A stretch of DNA of 64,000 nucleotides, taken from positions 2,336,550 through 2,400,549 of the forward strand of contig JAUPSS010000004.1 of the NCBI GenBank assembly GCA_040285825.1, read 5' to 3'. Source of the DNA: Eukaryota sp. TZLM1-RC (taxonomy: Eukaryota; Metamonada: BaSk clade). The translations under genes and the position numbers were made by a program. Positions 44,685 through 54,875 of this stretch are shown here, piece after piece (positions within the stretch are counted from its first letter, which is position 1; every line of letters starts with the position of its first letter). Under the pieces are notes generated by a model that was given only the letters and a program-made list of their open reading frames with translations, did no database searches and was not told where the DNA came from.

Positions 44685-45041
44685 TTTATAATAAAAATGT
44701 ATTAAATTAAATGTATTAAATTTTTTATGAAATGTTCAATTACTGATTACTACAAGGGTTATTTGAGTTCTTGAATTGAATTGGTTTTCTGACATACTAT
44801 AACTAAAAGAAGGGCTTCTGTTACTAATGATATTCAGTTAGTCGTAACAACTTCGATTCGATTTGTTTGATTAGTTTTGTTGTATAAATCAATGTAAAAA
44901 TTATAGATGTTTTACTTTCTGATGTAAATTCACCAAACAAACCGTAGGTTGGTAACTCTGATATTGTAGAGAAAACAGTAAAATTATTTTATTCAATTAT
45001 TTATCAAAAAAATTATAAAAATTATGTGAAACTCAAACCAC
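44685..45041. other. AT-rich gap between convergent genes
   Basis: Contains the 3' ends of both flanking genes (AATAAAAATG near 44689). Nothing else seen. Confidence 0.4.
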
Positions 45042-48000
45042 CTACATATGAGCCCAGCCAACAGAAGCTGGCACAAACTGTGTTCTTGCTTGTGGTTTGG
45101 TATCATTCTTCAACCTGTAAACACATTCTGAAATTCTGCTCAACATTGCGTTTCTAAAAATAAAACCTTTGGGGGTAGGGACAATGACTTCCTTGGTAGG
45201 AACAGTCATTCCATTGACCATGTAGTAAATGGCAAAGAAACCAGGAACGGCTCCACCACCTTCTTCTTTGAATAGAAACGAAATGTAGTAATGAATGCTT
45301 CTTGGATCATCAGCTACATTAGCTTTCAGAATATTGACAACTGACTGCCAAGAGTCAAAATTGACATTGAATTTGCGATAATTAATAGTTTCAACAACAC
45401 TTCTATTGAAAGGTTCTACAAAGTCAACCGCAATACCATCAATATCGTCAAACTCTAACTTGACTTGAAATCCTGAAAGAGTAACCAATGCATTTTCAAA
45501 CCATGGGTTAATTTTTAATTTGTCTCCCAATAAAAGAGATTTATGTTTTTTTAAATGTAAATTTTGAACTCGTAAATGGAAATAAATGCCGTGGAAAAAT
45601 TTAATCGTAAGATTTAATTCATAAAGCTTGTCTCCCCGAGCTGGGCGCAATATGAATGCTCCAATATCTTGGTCAGACAGGTACTGTTCAGCTTGCGTTA
45701 GCGTTAAGTTTTTGAAATAATGGTGTTGTATAGGTCGCATAATGTATTCTGTTTTTTGGATTTCTTTTTTCACAACAACCTCCTTGACTTCTGGTAAGCA
45801 ATACTCATCTCGAGGTCGAAATGCCGGGTCTACATCGCGTACCAAATCTCCACTTAACAAGGAAACAATGGCTGAGAATCTATCTGGGTAAACTTCAGTG
45901 ACGCGACCTCTGACAACAGATCCTACCTTTAAAATATCTTGAATGAAGTATTTGCGAGACTCAAAAGTACCTTCATTATGAGAAAGTTTATCCTTTTCTT
46001 TTGAATCTGGGGGGTTTTCGACTCTGTCTTGGTAAACACGAGCTATAATGTTATTGTCAAGTTTAATCATGGCGTATTTGAACATAATCTTGCCCAAAAA
46101 CTGAGATTGTTGCCTGTGTATGCTACTGGGCTCTACAAACGGAAGGACATCTGTTACAAATTCCCTTGATTCTCGTCCTGGGAATGATCTATACTTCTGT
46201 CTGGTTTCATCTGTCTGACCAAACCTCATTGAACAGGAATGTTGTTCTGATTGAGAATATGGACAACTATCTCCTGGACAAACAGGAGGCCCATAGCCGA
46301 TGACTGTTCCAGAGACAATAGAATCATTCAGAGGATCGTCTCTTGAGGTGCCAGTAAGTGTGTAAAAGAGCTCATCAGCTTGGAGGGTGAGTTGGGTGGT
46401 TCTGTAGTCTTGCAAGGGGTTTTTAATCTCATTTACGATTAGTTTGATTAGTTTTGTAATTTTGACATCTGGGGAAAATTTACTTTGAATTTCTGATGTA
46501 TTAATTGTTCCCAACAATTCAGATCTTTTCCTTACATCTTCAACAAGATTCTTCAAGATTAAAATATCAACATTATCTGGATCATATTCCCTTTCTTTTT
46601 CAAGTAAAAAAGCGCAAATGGATCCCGCCAAGCCATAATCCTGTGGATGAATTCTAGTCTTGGCAAGGATATCACTAGAGTCAGGAATGATAACGAATGA
46701 AGCACAATTCTGATACGTCACACTACCACAAAGGTTGATGCTGGGATGAAGCAAATCATCTCTATTGGCAACCTTGAAATTGTGCTTTAAGGCGTAATCT
46801 CTGAGCAAATCGTACTTTTTAGGTCCAAAACCAGGAACTAAAGAGAAAAGGCATCCGTAATGACTATCAGCCAAGGCAGCATTAATATCAACAGTTTGTT
46901 TAGCAACAGCTATAGACAGACCTATGAGCATGCTATTGTAAAGGAATTCTTGGTTTAATTCAGACTGTAAAACATGATGATGATGGGAGAGAAGATCAGC
47001 CTTGGATCCGGCCAGGACAGCGTATTCGTTGAGGGGATTGAGAGCAATTCTGGCAAGAGAAACAGAACACCTCACAGGGTAAGAAGCTTCTGGTAGTAGA
47101 AGTGATCCAATTGAAGCGCTCGCAAAGATATGGGACAGATACGAGGGAATGATGTGAACCTTGTCTATCAAATTTTGGATAATTTGATTCTCGTTTCCAA
47201 AATCAAATTTCTTTACAAAACTGTTAGTCTCAACTCCCTTAGCACCAATAATGATAGCACTGGGATTACGACGAGAAATCAAATCAAATACTTGCCCCCA
47301 CTCTTCTCTTTGCCGCTCTTTAACTTCAACAGAAGCTCCTTTACCGAGTCTTAAATGAATGTTTGCTAAAATAAGCTGTTCTTCCATATTCCCGTCAAAG
47401 TCAAGATAAGTCAAGACACAGGGCTCATCACGTTCCCCTAAATACAAGCCCACTACACCAACAGAATCCTCAGGGTCGGGGTCAGGATTGTAATCTACGA
47501 TGGGCTTGGCATTTATAGAGTAACTAAAGTCTTTAATTACAGAGTTGAAAACATAATTCTTTGCTTCATTTGTTAGTTTGGTTTTAATTTCTTCCTTAAA
47601 TAGAGGAATTAGATGTCTGAAAAGCATCTCCGATAGAATAGATTCTCGCAATTCATCCCAATTTTGAGAATTTTCTTTATAAGAAGATGACTTGAAAAAA
47701 TCCTTGACAGACTCTAAAATAATCGGCCTGTCAGATTGATATTCGTAAAGAAACTTTGGGGTAACAAACGATGGTTTTGCCATCTGATGTCGGTGAACCC
47801 TTTCAAATTCTTCAGGCCTTGGTAAATCCAATGAAAACTTTAACAACTGGTCTTTCTGTGCTTTTAAAATCAGTAAAAACAAATCATTTGAAATAGTACT
47901 AAGGGGCTTATAGCGTATTTCCTTAACTTTATAGTATTGGTGAAAGCCATCAATCTCATCTTTACCTTTTGCAGTGGCCCTTGTGGATAAAGTAAATAGA

Positions 48001-49277
48001 CCAGCCAATTCTCCCCTAAACCAAGTCCTAATCCCAGGGTGCTTGCTAATCTCAAGTGATAATGCTGAGCAAACCAGCTTGATTACTGCTTCTGGAGTGC
48101 GACAATCGGCACAAGTGAATTCTCTGGCAAAGTCAAGAGGATTCTCGTTGAAATCTTCAGGCTGGAAAATCGTGGATTGATTGGTTAGGTTTGAGAGAAA
48201 TTTAGGACCATCCAAGCACCACTGATGACCCCAGGCAAGAAGAGAGGTATCTTCTCCAAGGAGAGTAATTTTACTAGCACGTTCAAAAGGATTTGATCGT
48301 CCCAGTTTCCGGCCAGATGAATCCAACACATGAGAGTAGTGGAGTTCGAAATAAGAAGAGAGATCGGTGATCGCTTCAATAGAATCAGCTGAAGATAGCT
48401 TAACCAGCAACTCAGTATCAATGTCTTGGTTAGTACTCTCCAAAGTATTTGTTAATCTCTCTAAACGTTTTCGTCCAGCTGCCAGCCTAACCCACTGCTG
48501 ATCCAGATCCATGAGTTTGAAGACATCAAGCTCAGTAAGCTCAGCAGAAGTTCCATCATTCTTGAAATATTCCAGTTTGTCTGCGTGGTTGACTAGCAAA
48601 GCAGCTGGTTCAATTCCTTTAATTAAGATGTTCTCCAAGAAATAAGTCACGACAGTTATAAGTGAAGGAGTGGGGCTTGGCATGAGGTGGTTGGAAACCC
48701 ATAAACCTTCCTTTTGAACCTCCGACATATCAACCTTGCGTCGGGGTAGTCGTTCTGGCCAATCTTCCCCTGTGACATAATGGTCACGGCTCTCCACAAC
48801 TTCATCTTCATCTTCCTCTACCTCTACCATTCCTTTCTTCTGTGGCATAGGAAGGCCAAGTTTGGTGTAGTCGAAGAGCGACTGTGCAGCACTGATACGT
48901 TCTTCATCTTCGTTTTCAGCAACAGGTCTTCCATCAGCACCAACAACAAAGTCATCAGCTTCAGAGTAGTACTCCGCTTCATCAGAGGCTGGGTCAAGGA
49001 GTTCACGTTGTTCACGGAGGAGTTCTTCCATCCGTTCCTTTTTCCTTCTTTCCTTGTCCTCTAGTCGTAGACGAAAAGATTGGCGTTCAGGTTTGGTGTC
49101 AGAGGGTTCCATTGGAACAGAAGAAAGTTCATCTTCTTCTCCAATATCAGAAGCGTCAGATAGTACCTCAAGGCGTTTACGTTTTGTTGGTGCAGAGGGT
49201 AAAGTAGTAGAAATGTCTTCATCCTCATCAGAATCAACAACACGGTGAAGTTTCCGTTTACGAGAGAAGGAGTCCAT
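45042..49277 (-). CDS. SPT6: Transcription elongation factor and histone chaperone SPT6
   Basis: The 1,411-residue protein has the SPT6 domain order: an acidic, basic-patched N-terminus (DSDEDED, DEEDELSS-like stretches), a YqgF/RNase H-like core, a helix-hairpin-helix part (LVPGFGPKKYDLLRDYALK), a death-like region, an S1 domain (ILKVGSVVRGRVTEVYPDRF, about 1090-1110) and tandem SH2 domains. The first SH2 contains RPIQHHYFKNLTLTQAEQYL, FILRPA and GIYFHL, and YRKFNVNFDSWQSVVNILK follows in the second. SPT6 travels with RNA polymerase II and reassembles nucleosomes. The start at 49277 (MDSFSRKRKLHRVVDSDED) gives the expected acidic beginning; an upstream in-frame ATG at 49418 would add an unlikely hydrophobic segment. 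Confidence 0.94.
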   Translation of the reverse strand: MDSFSRKRKLHRVVDSDEDEDISTTLPSAPTKRKRLEVLSDASDIGEEDELSSVPMEPSDTKPERQSFRLRLEDKERRKKERMEELLREQRELLDPASDEAEYYSEADDFVVGADGRPVAENEDEERISAAQSLFDYTKLGLPMPQKKGMVEVEEDEDEVVESRDHYVTGEDWPERLPRRKVDMSEVQKEGLWVSNHLMPSPTPSLITVVTYFLENILIKGIEPAALLVNHADKLEYFKNDGTSAELTELDVFKLMDLDQQWVRLAAGRKRLERLTNTLESTNQDIDTELLVKLSSADSIEAITDLSSYFELHYSHVLDSSGRKLGRSNPFERASKITLLGEDTSLLAWGHQWCLDGPKFLSNLTNQSTIFQPEDFNENPLDFAREFTCADCRTPEAVIKLVCSALSLEISKHPGIRTWFRGELAGLFTLSTRATAKGKDEIDGFHQYYKVKEIRYKPLSTISNDLFLLILKAQKDQLLKFSLDLPRPEEFERVHRHQMAKPSFVTPKFLYEYQSDRPIILESVKDFFKSSSYKENSQNWDELRESILSEMLFRHLIPLFKEEIKTKLTNEAKNYVFNSVIKDFSYSINAKPIVDYNPDPDPEDSVGVVGLYLGERDEPCVLTYLDFDGNMEEQLILANIHLRLGKGASVEVKERQREEWGQVFDLISRRNPSAIIIGAKGVETNSFVKKFDFGNENQIIQNLIDKVHIIPSYLSHIFASASIGSLLLPEASYPVRCSVSLARIALNPLNEYAVLAGSKADLLSHHHHVLQSELNQEFLYNSMLIGLSIAVAKQTVDINAALADSHYGCLFSLVPGFGPKKYDLLRDYALKHNFKVANRDDLLHPSINLCGSVTYQNCASFVIIPDSSDILAKTRIHPQDYGLAGSICAFLLEKEREYDPDNVDILILKNLVEDVRKRSELLGTINTSEIQSKFSPDVKITKLIKLIVNEIKNPLQDYRTTQLTLQADELFYTLTGTSRDDPLNDSIVSGTVIGYGPPVCPGDSCPYSQSEQHSCSMRFGQTDETRQKYRSFPGRESREFVTDVLPFVEPSSIHRQQSQFLGKIMFKYAMIKLDNNIIARVYQDRVENPPDSKEKDKLSHNEGTFESRKYFIQDILKVGSVVRGRVTEVYPDRFSAIVSLLSGDLVRDVDPAFRPRDEYCLPEVKEVVVKKEIQKTEYIMRPIQHHYFKNLTLTQAEQYLSDQDIGAFILRPARGDKLYELNLTIKFFHGIYFHLRVQNLHLKKHKSLLLGDKLKINPWFENALVTLSGFQVKLEFDDIDGIAVDFVEPFNRSVVETINYRKFNVNFDSWQSVVNILKANVADDPRSIHYYISFLFKEEGGGAVPGFFAIYYMVNGMTVPTKEVIVPTPKGFIFRNAMLSRISECVYRLKNDTKPQARTQFVPASVGWAHM

Positions 49278-49443
49278 GTAAAGAAGTAGTGTAAAGAAGG
49301 GTGAACTTCTAGGTTTGAATGAGGATGAACAGAAGACAAAGATGAAATAATTTAATAAATTTATTTTGTGAAATATTGCCAAAAACCTATTTATCAAAAA
49401 TACACATGGCGACATCAAAACAATATCAGCATTGAACTCGGCA

Positions 49444-49653
49444 ATGTCTGATCAACTTGTGTGGTGTTCGTGTTCAGATCCTTTGATTTTGAAATTGATT
49501 AAAATTAAGTTGATGTTTCTTATTTTAGCGTTGAGGCCCTTCGAATCTAGTGTCCACTATAGAACAGTACTGTTTAACTATAAGAAAGTGAAGAAAAACG
49601 GAAAACTTCAAAAGTTGTACACCAGCATTGACCTTGAATACCGTTTAAAATGA
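49444..49653 (+). CDS. Short frame divergent from SPT6, uncertain
   Basis: 69 residues starting MSDQLVWCSCSDP. The second half is basic (NYKKVKKNGKLQKLYTS). An intron may lie near 49510-49535, where a GTTGATG to TTTTAG stretch occurs, but it is too short to trust. No family was recognised. It could be an exon of a gene disrupted by the LINE at 49850. Confidence 0.28.
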   Translation: MSDQLVWCSCSDPLILKLIKIKLMFLILALRPFESSVHYRTVLFNYKKVKKNGKLQKLYTSIDLEYRLK

Positions 49654-49849
49654 ACAAATGTAACAATGAACAGCAGTTTTGTGTTGAATAATTGTATGAG
49701 ACCGTGAGTAGTTGAGGTGGAATTTGAACTAATAGGGAGTAATCAGTTGGGGGAGGATTCAAAATGAATTTTGGAAAGCCTCCCAACAAATGTTTGTTTT
49801 ATAATTGACTCTCGAAATTACCGTTCCATTTTGTATTGTAGTTAAACAT

Positions 49850-51195
49850 TTTTAGTTCCAACTTTAATCATATAATTCGATCCAGAAATGCTCTTGTCAC
49901 TAGGCCTTTGGCCCAGAAGTTTTATGAATTATGTGCTAAAGTCTTGTAAAATTACTAGGATGTAAAATGTTCCAGATTCCAGATCATGCTTATCTTAGTC
50001 CACATTATGGCGGTCTAGGTTGGACAAAAGCTTCTATTCTTACTTCATTTGCTGTATTGGTGGATGTAGAAATGCAATTTTTGAGTTTTCTGAATATTTT
50101 GCCGATTGGAAAGATTGATTAATGACAACGCAAAGTTCTACTATTTGCATTAAATGATGAGATTTCAAAAATTGAGGTAGAAAAAAAAGTCGACTTTCCC
50201 CAATCATTCAATGGTAATATTCCAGAAAAGAATCTTTTAAATTTAAAATACACTATTCGAACATTACAGAAACGATTGACTGGAATGTGAAAATGATCTT
50301 TATAATAATATATGCAGCTCGGCTGTTTCAAATCAAGATCTTCACTCATTGTTATTGGAAAAGGGTGTTTGTGAAAATAAGTCATCAGATTCTTCACTTT
50401 TTGTAACCATTATAGCACGAAGATTTGGATTGTGTGCCACTAATGAAGCATTTGTAACAACAATGAGATTATATTTGAATATCCCCATTAATCAATTATT
50501 ATCAAAAGAAAAATGTATTTGTTCGAATTCACCTCAGCTCATTTTGCGACATGCTCTGAATTGTTCGCAATTGATAATTTATCGTTCTTCATTACATGAT
50601 GCTGTTAGAGACACTGTTTTCAATATGGCACAAACTGCAAGAATATCGTGTATCAAAGAGCCTCTGCTGAAGGAAACACTGTCTTTGAATAATTTTGGTT
50701 CTGATGATAGAGGTGATGTATACTGTGATTGGATTGAGAACTCTGAAGCTGTTGTTGACTTTGTCTCATGTAATGTTGCAAATGACACTTTGGTTCAAAG
50801 AAGAAAACTTAATCCTGTAAGTGCTCTTGAAGTTAAAGCTAAAGAAAAACATAGAAAATATGACAAAGATATCGAAGAAGCTAATGTTGATAAGAATAGA
50901 CCATTTGTCTTTATTGCTTTCCCATTTTCGATAAACGGAAGACCATCAGTAGAAGCAGAAACTGTTTTGGATGGTTTCCTAAAAATGGTTCAAGAAAAAA
51001 CAATGAAAAAATTTGATATTTTTTTATGGCGCTCTCGGATTCAATTTGCCACTATCAATAGATTACCTCTTTTTTTCAATCGAATTAGAAAAGCTTTACC
51101 TAGACATCAAGCAGTTCAAGATCTTGTAAAGGAAACCTTAGTTCACTGAATTTCGTCCCATTAGTTATGTGTTTATTTTGTAAAGTGTGCAAGAT
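49850..51195 (+). mobile_element. LINE family B, 5'-truncated copy
   Basis: It begins inside the RT-following region and runs to the family 3' end. The frame 50349-51149 (266 residues) is open through the finger CICSNSPQLILRHALNC and the endonuclease-like region (DDRGDVYCDW, VDFVSCNVAND, LEVKAKEKHRKYDK, RPFVFIAF). Earlier frames are broken. This is the best preserved family B C-terminus. Confidence 0.85.
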
Positions 51196-51409
51196 GAATA
51201 AAAAAATGTTTAAAAAGTTAAACATTTATCAAAATAAACTCAGAATTGAGAAGAAATTCACTGAACCAACAATACCTGATTTACTTGCTATCAAAAGCAA
51301 AAATTTTCTCCATTTGAATCTATTGCTGAACAGAAAGAATATTATCAAATTGAATAAGGTCCATGAAGACTGAAAGATAGAAATGTATATTTCAAAACTA
51401 TGTCGTACG

Positions 51410-51830
51410 ATGACGTGAATATATCTATTCTCGTTCTAGCTCTGAAGAAATGTTGCAGTAATGAGAGGTTATGTGAACAGTGGATACATGCCTGTATACC
51501 TCTGGAGAGCCATAGTTAGTGTAGGTTCATCGAAGAATTCTTTCACTACAAAATACTTTTACACTCTGTCTTTCCACACCTCCTTCAGCCTGATAGTGCA
51601 AAATTTGCAACCACTGAGAACTATTTGGATGATTTGGATGTTAAATTTCTATCATCAAAACACAAAGTACATATTGGCCCTGGTAAGAAGGATTTACTGT
51701 ATTTTAGTCAAAAAAGGTTCAAACTTAATGCAAGACCTTTTAAAAAGAGATAAACAATATGAGTGGCTGAGATACACAGAATTGGAATCGTCAAGGGTAT
51801 CAACATGTTGCCTGAAACTGTATTTACAGT
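51410..51830 (+). pseudogene. Divergent Fanzor1-like fragment with GPG for DPG
   Basis: In one frame 51630-51760 reads LDDLDVKFLSSKHKV, then HIGPGKKDLLYFSQKRF; a frameshift later LRYTELESSR follows. Fanzor1 proteins have a D-P-G-x-x-D/N-L-L RuvC-I motif followed by a Y-T/R-rich segment, so this looks like a RuvC-I part with the catalytic Asp changed to Gly. It lies upstream of copy 3 of family C, to which it is not closely similar. Confidence 0.42.
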
Positions 51831-51839
51831 CCTGTTTCG

Positions 51840-53080
51840 AACGCAACTTGTCATTAGCACGTATTTCTACCAAAGTGTGTGAATCATTGTCAGCGAGAAT
51901 CCGCTATATTTCAGATGATTTTTATGAGCAAGAAATGGTAAAACTAAAATGTGCAATTCCACAGGACTTGCAAGACTTTGTTCATGGTGAAGGAGTGCAT
52001 ACTGTATCAACTAGCTTTGGACAACAAAAAAAGATTTATAAGTTCAACAACATTATCCACAAAGATCGATTTAATATTGCAGTGGAATATGTACATCGGG
52101 ACTTACAAGGTCAGAAATGTAAGCCAGACAACAAGGCCAGTTTTTTCTGATTTTTATATTGCTGATGTTGTTGATGGTTTCCAAAACAAACGAATCATTG
52201 TTTGTGATCCTGGAAAACGTGATTAATTGTATTTTGGGATTAAAAAAACAAATCAAGAATTAGCCATGGTTCCTGAACATGAAACTGAACAGCAAAGAAA
52301 TAGTCGGGTGATGAATCAAGACATGAAATTCAAATGGTTGAGAATGACTCAGACGTTTTAAATCCTTGAAAAGTTGGATTAATGAAACACAAAAACGAAG
52401 GGCGACAAAGTATAATAAGGTATATTACGACAGGAACCAAATGATAGAGTCTATCTGAAATGACAATTGAAGATGCGTTTGCTGCCAATTCAGCAACTTT
52501 TATAGATTTATCCAACTTTGTGGTTGCCAAACTTCGGCAAGTTTTTTTGACAATCGACTTTTACAGTCTTGACTTGTGGAACATTCATAAAATGTTAGCT
52601 TTTATTCACAAGCAAAAGACTGAAAGTTGGTTGTTAAAAACTCTTGTTCAACAGTCTGGCAATCCAAAAGACACTTTAATACTAATGGTTGATTATGGTA
52701 AAAAAGGTTCCAAGAATTTGAAACATCAGAGATCTACTCGATGATGATTAATGAAGCTTTCAAATCAACACAATGTCCTGTCTGTTTTGAAAAGGTTTCT
52801 ACGTTCTTGAGAGTCGCAAATCCCAGATTATATAAGAGACAAAGGAGTCCAGTTACTACATGTCATGGTTTATTAGCTTGTAATAGTGAGAGTTGCAAAC
52901 TCAGTAACAAAGGCTCAACAATGCGTTTCAATAGAAAAAACCTTGTTGCCTCAATATGTTTGCAATTGCTGAAGCCAGAATGAGTGGTAATGAAAGGCCT
53001 CAATATCTGTGTAGTAGATAGTTTTTGTAATTATTCTGCACGAAAATTGATCGTGTGCTTATGGGGAATTTCCCACACAT
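51840..53080 (+). pseudogene. Fanzor1-like nuclease, family C, copy 3 (broken)
   Basis: 51840-52150 gives the N-terminal part with FNNIIHKDRFNIAVEY. 52180-52210 gives RIIVCDPGKRD followed by TAA. 52460-52744 gives the middle part, including LRQVFLTIDFYSL and MVDYGKKGSKN. 52741-52983 gives INEAFKSTQCPVC, ACNSESC and FNRKN, with a frameshift inside the RuvC-III motif. It shares the 46-bp deletion with copy 2. It ends about 42 bp before the MAD2 start in the same direction. It lacks the antisense LINE found upstream of copies 1 and 2, so it is an independent insertion. Confidence 0.75.
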
Positions 53081-53121
53081 AAAGGACATTTATTACTTTG
53101 TTTTAGACAATATTTGTAAAA

Positions 53122-53724
53122 ATGGTTTCTACTGCGACTTCCAATGCGATCACTCTGCGAGGTTCTACTGCCATTGTCACTGAATTCTTTTCTTATGCAA
53201 TCAATTCTATACTGTACCAACGTGGAACCTACCCACCTCATATGTTTAAACCTGAAAAGAAATATGGACTCACACTGCTCACTACTTCTGATTCAGCATT
53301 GCAAGAGTACCTACTCAGTGTTCTTGATCAAACGGAAAGGTGGCTAATGACTGGAGCTGTTCAAAAGCTCGTTGTGGTCATTAGCTCTGCTATCGATCAA
53401 TCTACGCTAGAGCGGTGGGTCTTCAATGTTGAACATGAACCTTCTTCTAGTACTAAAAGTTCTTCCAAATCAGAAAAGCAGATACAATCTGAGATACAGG
53501 CTATACTTCGCCAAATAACCGCAAGTGTAACTTTTCTTCCTCTCATAGATGATCCTTGTACCTTTGAGCTTCTTTGTTATACCAATATTGATGCAGATGT
53601 CCCTACAATGTGGGAAGAAAGCAATCCAAAATACATTGAGAATAGCGAAGAAGTAAAGTTGAGATCTTTTTCTACCTCTATTCACAAAGTTGGTACGGAA
53701 GTATCGTTCAGGACTATTGAGTAG
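53122..53724 (+). CDS. MAD2: Spindle-assembly checkpoint protein MAD2
   Basis: The 200-residue HORMA-domain protein matches MAD2 from end to end: AITLRGSTAIVTEFF, INSILYQRGTYPP, KYGLTLLTTSDSAL, KLVVVISSAID, RWVFNVE, IQAILRQITASVTFLP, and the safety-belt part WEESNPKYIENSEEVKLRSF followed by TSIHKVGTEVSF. MAD2 switches conformation on MAD1 and CDC20 to inhibit the anaphase-promoting complex. It is divergent in most HORMA relatives but close to the canonical family here. A Fanzor C remnant ends just upstream. Confidence 0.96.
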   Translation: MVSTATSNAITLRGSTAIVTEFFSYAINSILYQRGTYPPHMFKPEKKYGLTLLTTSDSALQEYLLSVLDQTERWLMTGAVQKLVVVISSAIDQSTLERWVFNVEHEPSSSTKSSSKSEKQIQSEIQAILRQITASVTFLPLIDDPCTFELLCYTNIDADVPTMWEESNPKYIENSEEVKLRSFSTSIHKVGTEVSFRTIE

Positions 53725-54014
53725 GTTGATTCGGTTTGGTTGTGATATTTAATTTATTTTTTGCATTTTAATTATTTTTAGTGAAGGTTTATTTTTTAAC
53801 CCACATAAGTATTTACATTAAATTTAAAATAAAATTCTAAAACAAAAAACCAACTTGTTATTTCGTCAAGAACGTAATTATTGATCCACAAGCATCACTA
53901 GACATAAAGCCAATAATCATTTAAAAACCATCTGTATACAATGCAATTAGTGGAAAGAAAGGGATTTTCATCAAACAAAAACATTGATTTTGGTCAAATC
54001 AAAATGCTCAAGGC

Positions 54015-54863
54015 TCAAACCCATTCGATTTTGTCCTGGCCAAGCTTTTCCTGTGCTCTCGATATCATTTCGAATGAACTAACTCTGTGGAATGGTGTAA
54101 AACAAGGATGTGGAGCTTCTACGAATTCCACATCAACAGAGTTTAGGGCAACACTGGCATTTCTGCTGTCACTCGTTATAAAGTCTTTTATAGCACACGT
54201 TCGACTTTCCAAGATGCTTTCCTTCAAAGCCTGAGCGTTCTTTCCCCATAAAACCACAACCAAACCTTTTTGAAGTTCTTCATGGTTGTGTGATTTGGAT
54301 AACTTTGCAAAGAATATTAGTTTGAAGATTTGTAGCACAATGGGACGCCAAAACTTTGCATGTGTAGCCAGGCTTTTCTTGTTTTCATAGGTTAATACTG
54401 AATTTAACCACAGAACCCGTTGTCTGGATGTATTTAAGAAGAAATCCAAGGGTGCAGGAAAGTTTATTTCCTTCAACATTGATCGTAGTGAACTAATTGA
54501 TGAATTAGTGGGCAAATCATGAGTGAAGTTCAACAAGTTTAATAAAATGTTTCGAAGACTGGGGGGAAAGCTCGACTTCCAGCCTGGGACGGCACTATCA
54601 CAGAAAGCTAATCCATTGGCAGATTCCTTTCGAGGGTATGGGTCTTGTCCAAGTATGACCACTTTAGCAAGATGTGGAGAGCTAAAGGATAAACTATAGA
54701 ACGTAAGGTCTAAGTTTGGAATAATGGCACTATTTCTTGTCGAAGAAAGAAAGTGTTCAACATCTGGCTGTTGTTCTATAAACTCTGTAAGGCACTGCCA
54801 TGAATCAGGTAGAATAGAAGACAATGATAGTTCACAACTTGTCTTCATTGCGAGGTAATTCAA
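54015..54863 (-). CDS. UNG: Uracil-DNA glycosylase, family 1
   Basis: The 282-residue product has the family 1 elements. The catalytic-Asp loop VVILGQDPYPRKESANGLAF lies near 68-87. FPPSLRNIL follows, then LWLNSVLTYE (uracil-binding Asn) and VVVLWGKNAQ. The leucine-loop His segment is APHPCFTPFHR near 254-264. Usual forms read GQDPYHGPGQAHGL and HPSPLS; here the water-loop region is PYPRKESANGL and the His loop is HPCFTPF, so it is a divergent member. UNG removes uracil from DNA to start base-excision repair. The start may be 54863 or, five codons in, MKTSCELS. A LINE B begins 13 bp upstream. Confidence 0.9.
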   Translation of the reverse strand: MNYLAMKTSCELSLSSILPDSWQCLTEFIEQQPDVEHFLSSTRNSAIIPNLDLTFYSLSFSSPHLAKVVILGQDPYPRKESANGLAFCDSAVPGWKSSFPPSLRNILLNLLNFTHDLPTNSSISSLRSMLKEINFPAPLDFFLNTSRQRVLWLNSVLTYENKKSLATHAKFWRPIVLQIFKLIFFAKLSKSHNHEELQKGLVVVLWGKNAQALKESILESRTCAIKDFITSDSRNASVALNSVDVEFVEAPHPCFTPFHRVSSFEMISRAQEKLGQDKIEWV

Positions 54864-54875
54864 AAAATGTCGTCC

